A stretch of 64,000 bases of DNA, taken from contig OZ024724.1 in the NCBI GenBank assembly GCA_964016875.1, positions 7,240,501 to 7,304,500 of the forward strand. Reading direction: 5' to 3'. Source of the DNA: Fallopia convolvulus (lineage: Eukaryota > Streptophyta > Magnoliopsida > Caryophyllales > Polygonaceae). This document shows, piece by piece, positions 57,686-64,000 of this stretch (positions are counted from its first letter, which is position 1; the number at the start of each line of letters is the position of its first letter). The notes beneath the pieces were generated by a model. That model worked only from the letters and a program-made list of their open reading frames with translations. It was not told the origin of the DNA and did no database searches. The position numbers and the translations under genes are program-made.

Positions 57686-58092
57686 TAGGGGTGTTCAACG
57701 GGTCGGGTCAACCGCGACCCGCACTGACATGACCCGCAATTTGCGGGTTGCGGGTCGAATTTTTTGTTTTGCAAGTCGTGGGTCGGGTCGGGTCAAACCC
57801 GTGCGGATCGACTCGCGACCCGCAATATTTTTTATAATTTCATTAATGTATAAACTATTTTTTTATAAAAACATCGTTGGATTTACGGGTCGACCCGCAA
57901 ACTCAACAGTTTTTTTTAAATACATGTTTTTGGTTAAAAAATAATTTTTTTAGGTAAATAAATTATTTTTTACCCGATTGACTTAGTCAAACGTGTCAAG
58001 CGGGTCGACCCGCGACCCGACCAGTTAGACCACCGACCCGTGGGTCGGGTCGTAGGTCAAAAGTATTTTTTTTAACGTTGACCTAACTCCTA
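57686..58092. mobile_element. Miniature element rich in GGGTCGGGTC / GACCCGC
   Basis: It starts TAGGGGTGTTCAACGGGTC. The interior alternates gggtcggg and gacccgc words around an AT-rich centre, and the right edge is near cctaa at 58089. ctatgtgcacattagg (57674-57689) and cctaatgtcgcacatag (58089-58105) are inverted copies. It resembles the GGTTCGG element at 4361 in build, but the ends are not clearly paired. Confidence 0.5.
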
Positions 58093-58105
58093 ATGTCGCA
58101 CATAG

Positions 58106-59147
58106 AACGTTTTAATGTGCCTTTGTAAAATTCTAACATTGACCTAATTCCTCTAATTACTACACTCTCCATTACTCTTAGTTATGACCATTTTAGTGGT
58201 TTTTAACCCACATTTGTCTTTCTAAATTGAAGGTTAATTTAAATGTTTTTAAAAATGAAATCAATTGGTTTGACCTTCTAAAATTTAATCATTACCTTCT
58301 TCAATTGATTGAGGTTTTAAGACGCACTTTAAATATCAAATATGTGGTTCACTTGCTCAAAAAGAATAGAGGTTCAATGGGAGGTTCTTTGGCTTTAAAG
58401 ATGATTGAGTTAGGATTTGAAATGAAGGGTGTTGAACAAGGAGAGATGAGAAAAAATAGAAATGATAAATTATTTGCATCATTTTTGTTGTGTTCTATAA
58501 AAAGAATCGGTCATGTTCACAATATAATCCAACGAAAATATTGAGGTAATCTATTTTTGAATTTTTAATACTTTTTTTATTCATGTTTAATTATATGATG
58601 GCTACATATTATGATATTGTTGTTTTATGCAATCAAATGTGAAATAAATATTAAAAGGCAACTCCCAAAATGCCTTTCTTTTATACAAATTGCAACTTTT
58701 AGTATTTTCGTTTCTATATTTATGTTTGTATTGTGGCTATATTTTCTCCAATAGAATAGTAGAAGATTGCAAAAAAATGTGATAGCGATTATTTAAAACA
58801 AGGTACAATATTAATGTACTGCATAGTCGCATGGCTGAGAATTTACAATTTTATTTTTAACATAAATTAATTTTTACATTCATTCCTTCTAACTTAACAT
58901 ACTATAGTTAACATTATATTATCTTTGTACTCAATTAGTCAACCACACTTCAATGGTGTATTTAATTAAATTAAATATTTTTAATATTTGCATCATATTA
59001 GGAATGATGACTTATGTTCTTATATTTTCATACATCCCACTAAAGCACAAAAAATATACGAATAATATATGAAAAATATAGCTTCACCTAGATAATATAT
59101 AACATAATCAATGAAAACCCGTGCGACAGCACGGGCCATCCACCTAG
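58106..59147 (+). other. Region ending in a Helitron 3' terminus
   Basis: The right edge has the hairpin cccgtgc-gaca-gcacggg (59118-59135), eight more bases, then CTAG (59144-59147) and T: the Helitron 3' signature. A 5' end was not fixed; attaaaaggcaactccc near 58650 resembles some plant Helitron starts. An open frame at 58227-58544 (105 codons, ending SIKRIGHVHNIIQRKY) has no recognised domain. Confidence 0.5.
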
Positions 59148-59269
59148 TTAAACAATAAAAGAAAAGAAAGTGTGGCCTTGTGCATTAATCATAGCTTGTT
59201 TGGAAAAACAATCTTATGTGGCTTTAGTTATGTCTTGCTCTTTAAGCTATTATATTGCAAGATATAAAA

Positions 59270-59777
59270 TGTTGGGTTGTCAGTATTTGGGTCCAATACC
59301 GTTAAATAGAGGCTCAAATCGACAAAGAGTAAAGGCTTAGAACGCTTGCTCAAACACGCGCCGAGATGTGGAAGAAAGGAGTGAACAGTTTGCGACTAAC
59401 TCACCGGTAACGGCAAGGCCATTAATGTTGTTGGCGATATCTGCGGGATTGCTAACCGGTAAAAGGCAACGGTCAATTGATGGAGGAGGACTATAAAAGA
59501 TCATGAGAAAGGAAGAGATAGGACATCCAGACGACAAGCTGAAAATCATTCAATATAATTCTTTGATCTCGCAATTGCCTAGTCAAAACTCAAAGTGACA
59601 TCGTCATTGTTCGATTATCATTTTGTACATTTAGCTACTTTTGTTGTCTCCACTAATAAACATCTCTGGTATTTTTACATCATAATATCTCATTTACGAG
59701 TTTAACACGTTTAGACTATTTCTTGGTTGAGTTTCCTTCATTTAAGCAGGTAAAGCATTTACGTGTTAAATCTGCCA
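59270..59777 (+). repeat. 5' LTR of a Tat-like element
   Basis: 508 bp from TGTTGGGTTGTC to TCTGCCA, with a tataaaag box near 59492. It is homologous to the minus-strand LTR at 12090-12564. Confidence 0.75.
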
Positions 59778-59783
59778 AAAAAA

Positions 59784-59802
59784 ATTGGCGCCCACCATGG
59801 GG
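59784..59802 (+). other. Primer-binding site of the Tat-like element
   Basis: attggcgcccaccatgggg follows the LTR after a short A run and matches the site type seen at 707-725. Confidence 0.75.
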
Positions 59803-59850
59803 CCCAGCCAAGAAGATTTTTTAAAAATCGTATACTCTGCTTGCACGAAG

Positions 59851-60030
59851 GATGGATGACATCAACAACAATTATAGTCACGTTGATAATCCGAAGAACA
59901 ACGAGATCAACTAGGAAGTCGACGGTCAGCAAGCCGGGAATGTGCTAGACGAAAATGAGCACAACTCTAGGGATAGGACCAGAGAACCGAACACTTTCGC
60001 GGTTGTCGAACGCGGGAGGGCAATAGAATT
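59851..60030 (+). pseudogene. Start of a gag frame, truncated
   Basis: The frame opens near 59851 (MDDINNNYSHVDNPKNN). It has a TAG after about 20 codons and continues with NVLDENEHNSRDRTREPN. It loses retroelement character near 60030, where unrelated GGGTTTCGGGT-type sequence begins. It lies where gag should follow the primer site. Confidence 0.5.
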
Positions 60031-60420
60031 TGAAATCATCGTTGAATTGCGCGCATCCAACGAGTCAACCCAACGGTTTCGGGTCTATCGGGTTTGGTTT
60101 ATTTTGGGTTTCAGATTCAAATTTTTGAGTCTTGACCCAAAAATTTTCGGACGGTTCGAATCAGGTCTTCTTTTGAAAACACTAATCACAATTTTAAATA
60201 CTCACCTCAAATTTTGCTTGTTGATCGAAATTTTCTAATTTTTCATCAATAAGAAAATTTTTAAATATTCACCTCAAAATTGTCGAACAACAAACCTTGT
60301 GCTTTAGTAAAGAAAAATTTGCACAAAAAAAAGTGTACATTTTCCAATAACAAATCCAGTAATTTATGACTAAATCATTGTTGTAAGAGTTTCTTGACAA
60401 ATAAATAAATTTATAAATCA
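60031..60420. other. Non-coding DNA after the truncated gag
   Basis: It contains a tttcgggtctatcgggttt-like stretch and a direct repeat of aaatantcacctcaaa near 60195 and 60255. No gene was seen. Confidence 0.45.
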
Positions 60421-63400
60421 AGACCCCGGTGAGTATAGCAAAGTCAAGTTCGTCCACGGGAAAGAGCCAGTATCAAGTTTCGCTTACTTAGGTTTTCAAA
60501 TAAGAGTAAAAAGGTTGGATTTTTATCCATTAAAGAGGAAATTCTAAGGTCTAGGTATCACCACAACAACAATTATGTATGTCAATGCCAATGAAACACA
60601 AAAATCATGCTTTTATCACATAAAGTTTTCAACTTTCGTCAACTATGCAAGTAAAATCAACCAACTTTCGTTAAATCAATAAACTTGTCTATCTATCTCT
60701 TTGCTTCAACTAGGATTGATCAACTTTCGCTTCAAAACCCTAAATGACTATTCCGATTCATAGTTTTCGCTTTCGCTTCAACTATGAACGAGAAATTCCT
60801 TTTCTACTTTCGTTTTAAGTATTTAAGAACAAGAGAATAGATTTGTGGATGAAAACAATTAGATCATGATCAAAACTAAACATACACAACCATTGTTGGG
60901 TTAACTCCAAACTTAGAAAGAAGAGAACTAAAATTAAACTCACAATCGAATCCAAAACAATCGTTCTTCAATCTCAAACTCTTGTCTTCTCTTTTCGCTA
61001 AACTTGAATGCTAAAAACGTGGAACCCTAAACAAAGCTAAGACAAGGGTTTTTATACTATAACTAAAGCTACTCCTAAGGAAATAAATCTAAAAAGATAA
61101 ATCTCCTAAGGAAACTATCTAAACGAGATAAAATAACATTAATCACCCCGATTGAGATCGATCCCTACCGACACGGAGACCTCGGTACCGATCCCATCAG
61201 GGTCGGTAGGATTTTTCTTGAAATTCCTCGAGTTCCTCTTCACTGTGAGCCTCGGTACCGACCTCAAGATTCTTAGTACCGACCCACATGCCTCGGTACC
61301 AGCCTCGGTTATTCTTCCTTAGGCTTAGTAACGAGTCCCTGAACTTCCTTCTTGGCTTGATCTTGATCTTTTTCCTCTATTCCTTCTTCATTCCGACTCC
61401 ATTCCTTAAGTGCTTTTCCTCGGCTTTGCTCCTCTCCTCAAAAACGCTCCAAACAGCTTCTAAAATCTACAAAAACACCACCAAAACTTATGTAGACTCC
61501 ATAGCTTAAGCAAATACGAAAACCTACACAAACGACTCTAAACAAAACATAAAACCAAAGAAAAAGACTCAAACACACTAAAACGCACTCTAAAAACACA
61601 ACTAAAAAGTCGAACATCAAAATACCCCATACTTAGACTTGCTTGTCCTCAAACAATCAACAAGACATCAACCAAAACAAACAACACATCCTTCAAGTAT
61701 TTGCCCTTGTCAAAAAGCAACATCATAAGCATAAGTAGAAGAAATAGACAAGTGAATCTAACGTCATCACACATACATGATCAATCTCAAGCAAAAGCAA
61801 CCATAATCCAACCTCACAAGGATATATGTGTTTCTCTCAATGCTCAAATGTTTAGGCTTAGAACAACAACTCTCAACTCAATCCTTTATACAAAAATCAA
61901 CATAGTCATTGTTAATTATATCACCAATCTCTCCACCGGAGATGTCAAAACACATGAAAATCATCAAGATAACTTAGGCTCAATGGAAGACTTCAAAGAA
62001 AACTCCATTCGGCCGGGTTATAATGAGGCTTGGTATAAACAATAGGGCATGAAATTATTTAGGTAATGTGGTACTAAAAATCTGGGAATCAAGACTAATA
62101 ATCTTACAACACAACTTTCACCCATAACTCACTCATAAACAACCAATACTCACTCAAACATTAAGATCAAACTTCTTTTTTCAACCCCCAAAATATCCCA
62201 ATTAATCTTGCTTAAAAACAAGGAAAATTTTGGCTCATGCATACTTTATTCACTACTTCCTCTTTTTTTCTTTGTTTTCAATGCTTTTTCTTCATTTTTT
62301 TCTTCTGATTTGATCACACTTTCTTTATTCAACAACAAGTGCATACAGAGAACCAAACTCCTTTTACATGATAAACTGTGAGATCATCAAATACCCAACG
62401 CAAATTATCCCACACTTGAAACAATACATATCTCACTCAACAAAAAGCATAACAACCAACACTAAATCCTAATCCCCGGATAGGGTCAAGCTAACATTGG
62501 CTAAGGAATAATTTTTATGGGGCTACAAATAAAAGGCTTAAGGCTCAACTTGGCTTCAAAAAGAGGATAATGCATAGGGTAGGTAAGAAGAGAGATAAAA
62601 AGTGGGTTAAAAGAAATAAGTTCTCCATCATATGATATCACATGCAATGAACTAATATTTCATAAAGGCCTCAAGAAATAGATAACCATATCAATGACAA
62701 GAGATAATATGCATAAGGAGAGTAAATCACACATGAAAAGAAGAGGGATTTTTTTTATGTTCTCCCTATAAGGCCAAAAACAATTCACTAGGTAGCAATT
62801 TTTGTTGGATTTAGTCACTCTACCTAAGATCATATGTGCTCAATTTCATCACAAACTAAGTATCCACATAAAAATAACTTTTTCAAGTAGACTTAGGCAA
62901 AGCTATCCAAAACATGCTAAAGGAATTACATGATCAAGCAAGTCAAAACATAATAATAGGACATCTAAGTGCAGTACAATCCATCCAAAAGCAACAAACT
63001 CAAAACAACAACAACTCCAAGAAAGACATAAAAGGACACAAAAAAACATCAAAAGATAAAGACATAAAAACTGCGTTTTCTTTTCCCCCCACCCCATACT
63101 TAAACCAAACAGTGACCTCACTGTAAAAGAAAAGACATAAAAAGATAAAAAAGAAGAAGAAAAGAAACTCACAAAACAAACTAAAGCCGTCGAAGTAGGT
63201 AGGAAATCACTGAGTACGCTGAATTTTTCATATTTCCTATAGGGGTCGGTATCGACCCCGTGGGGGTCGTTACCGAACCTGACTGCTTGTAAACTGATTT
63301 TTCTTCGTTGTTGTTTTCTGTACCGAGTGTCCTCAATCGGTTTCTTCTCCTTGTTAGCACGTCTTCCTCCACTTTTAGTACTTGATTCACTCATAAAAAC

Positions 63401-63540
63401 ATCTATCCCAACTACACTAATATAACCTAAAAAACAAGTCAAAAGAAAGCTAGTAACAAGATCTAAGAAACTTAAAACTAAAGTGGGTTGCCTCCCATAA
63501 GAGCTACTTTTAACGTCTCTAGCTAGACACGACTTACCTT
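60421..63540 (-). mobile_element. 3' non-coding part of an Athila/Tat-type element, minus orientation
   Basis: It has repeated ctttcg/caactttcg words (60620-60800), ggtaccgacc words (61160-61310, 63240-63275) and agtgggttgcctcccataag near 63482. These are typical of the long region between pol and the 3' LTR of plant Athila-type elements read in antisense. AC-rich DNA fills 61600-63100. No complete gene lies here; long open frames at 62903-63442 look compositional. Confidence 0.4.
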
Positions 63541-63547
63541 GATTTGA

Positions 63548-63976
63548 CTAGGGCGGCTTTCCTCCGGCCTTGTCGAGATTATGAGAAACCCCATACTTAG
63601 ACGAAAAAGCTTCAAAGCTCCTATCCATAAGATGTGGTCCTCTATCGTTCATAAGTACGCATGGAGCTCCTACAATAGGGTTAGTAAAATCCGCCAACCA
63701 AGGGAGCTTTGACCCTTTCATAGCATGTATAGTAGGATGGGATGTAGAAAGAGGATGAAATAAGGGGTCATTACCAGAATTTATCAAATCAAAGCAAGCA
63801 AACTCATCGAGGCCTCTTAGAGAAGGGGTCGTTACCGAAGTGGTGTGGGTCGTTACCGACCTTGTTAGGGTAGTAAAAGCCACGGTAACTTGTGGTGAAG
63901 TCTCGGTAGTGGGTCTCTGATCCACGTCCATCCTTAGATAAGGGGTCGTTACTGACCCTGGGGGGTCGGTAGACAC
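63548..63976 (-). pseudogene. Integrase fragment of an Athila-type Ty3/gypsy element
   Basis: The minus-strand frame contains KLPWLADFTN, usually found before the integrase zinc finger. It runs straight into VLMNDRGPH and FEAFSSKYGVSHN, which belong to the integrase core around the second catalytic Asp. The ~130 residues normally between them are absent, so an internal deletion joined them. The upstream half is a TTxSVTT repeat encoded by gggtcggtaacgacc-type minisatellite DNA. The window ends at 64000, before the rest of pol. Confidence 0.55.
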
Positions 63977-64000
63977 CTTGTTGATGTGCTCTGCCCCCTT

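Noticed and set aside
58227..58544. A 105-codon open frame ending GHVHNIIQRKY
   Set aside because: Not listed as a gene because no domain was recognised and it lies in DNA ending with a Helitron terminus; it could be a captured fragment.
62903..63442. A 179-codon minus-strand frame with hydrophobic runs
   Set aside because: AC-rich retroelement non-coding DNA reads as Phe/Leu/Cys-rich on the other strand; no family resemblance.

Overview
The window is nuclear DNA of a flowering plant, almost certainly a eudicot. The evidence is spliced genes with GT-AG introns, a plant-type ARF1 GTPase gene, a patatin-like lipase, a pectinesterase, and a dense nest of plant transposable elements. The species cannot be fixed from the sequence. 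There is no bacterial, phage or CRISPR content.

Only two host genes look functional. One is a seven-exon patatin-like phospholipase (21828-24225, + strand, 399 codons, catalytic motifs intact). The other is an ADP-ribosylation factor of the ARF1 class (47869-48924, - strand, six coding exons, 181 codons, with an intron in the 5' leader). A third host gene, a five-exon pectinesterase (30895-32627, - strand), has a one-base loss in exon 3 and Asn in place of the nucleophilic Asp, so it is called a pseudogene.

Most of the rest is mobile DNA. 220-9473 is a decayed Ty3/gypsy Tat-type element (gag, protease, RT, RNase H, archaeal-type RNase H, integrase and an antisense reading frame), with a hAT-like miniature element inserted in its RNase H. 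12698-17346 is a mariner-like element with TA target duplication and a broken DD39D transposase. 17420-18270 is the tail of an L1 LINE split by a small solo LTR. 18273-20906 is an element with long terminal inverted repeats. 21147-21523 is a hAT-type miniature element just upstream of the lipase.

24614-29097 is a short LTR retrotransposon whose only recognisable protein domain is an RNA-recognition motif resembling plant polypyrimidine-tract-binding proteins. A 2.9 kb solo LTR (25766-28633) is nested in it. I consider this the most interesting object in the window.

The right half holds a second copy of the Tat antisense reading frame (34480-35650), an in-frame 270-bp repeat coding remnant (38225-39105), a complete non-autonomous Helitron (39871-40581), and a roughly 265-bp tandem array cut by two insertions (41140-44040). 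It also holds two Mutator-like inverted-repeat elements (42228-43352 and 45147-46266), an L1 tail (44041-45006), and a nearly full L1 with ORF1 and ORF2 (50518-56612) killed by stop codons and a mutated RT active site. The end contains a GGGTCGG-rich miniature element, a Helitron terminus, a Tat LTR with primer-binding site, and antisense pieces of an Athila/Tat-type element.

The nesting gives relative ages. The two LTRs of the first gypsy element differ by roughly 8% by eye, and those of the RNA-recognition-motif element by roughly 3%. The solo LTRs and miniature elements sit inside older elements and are therefore younger than their hosts.
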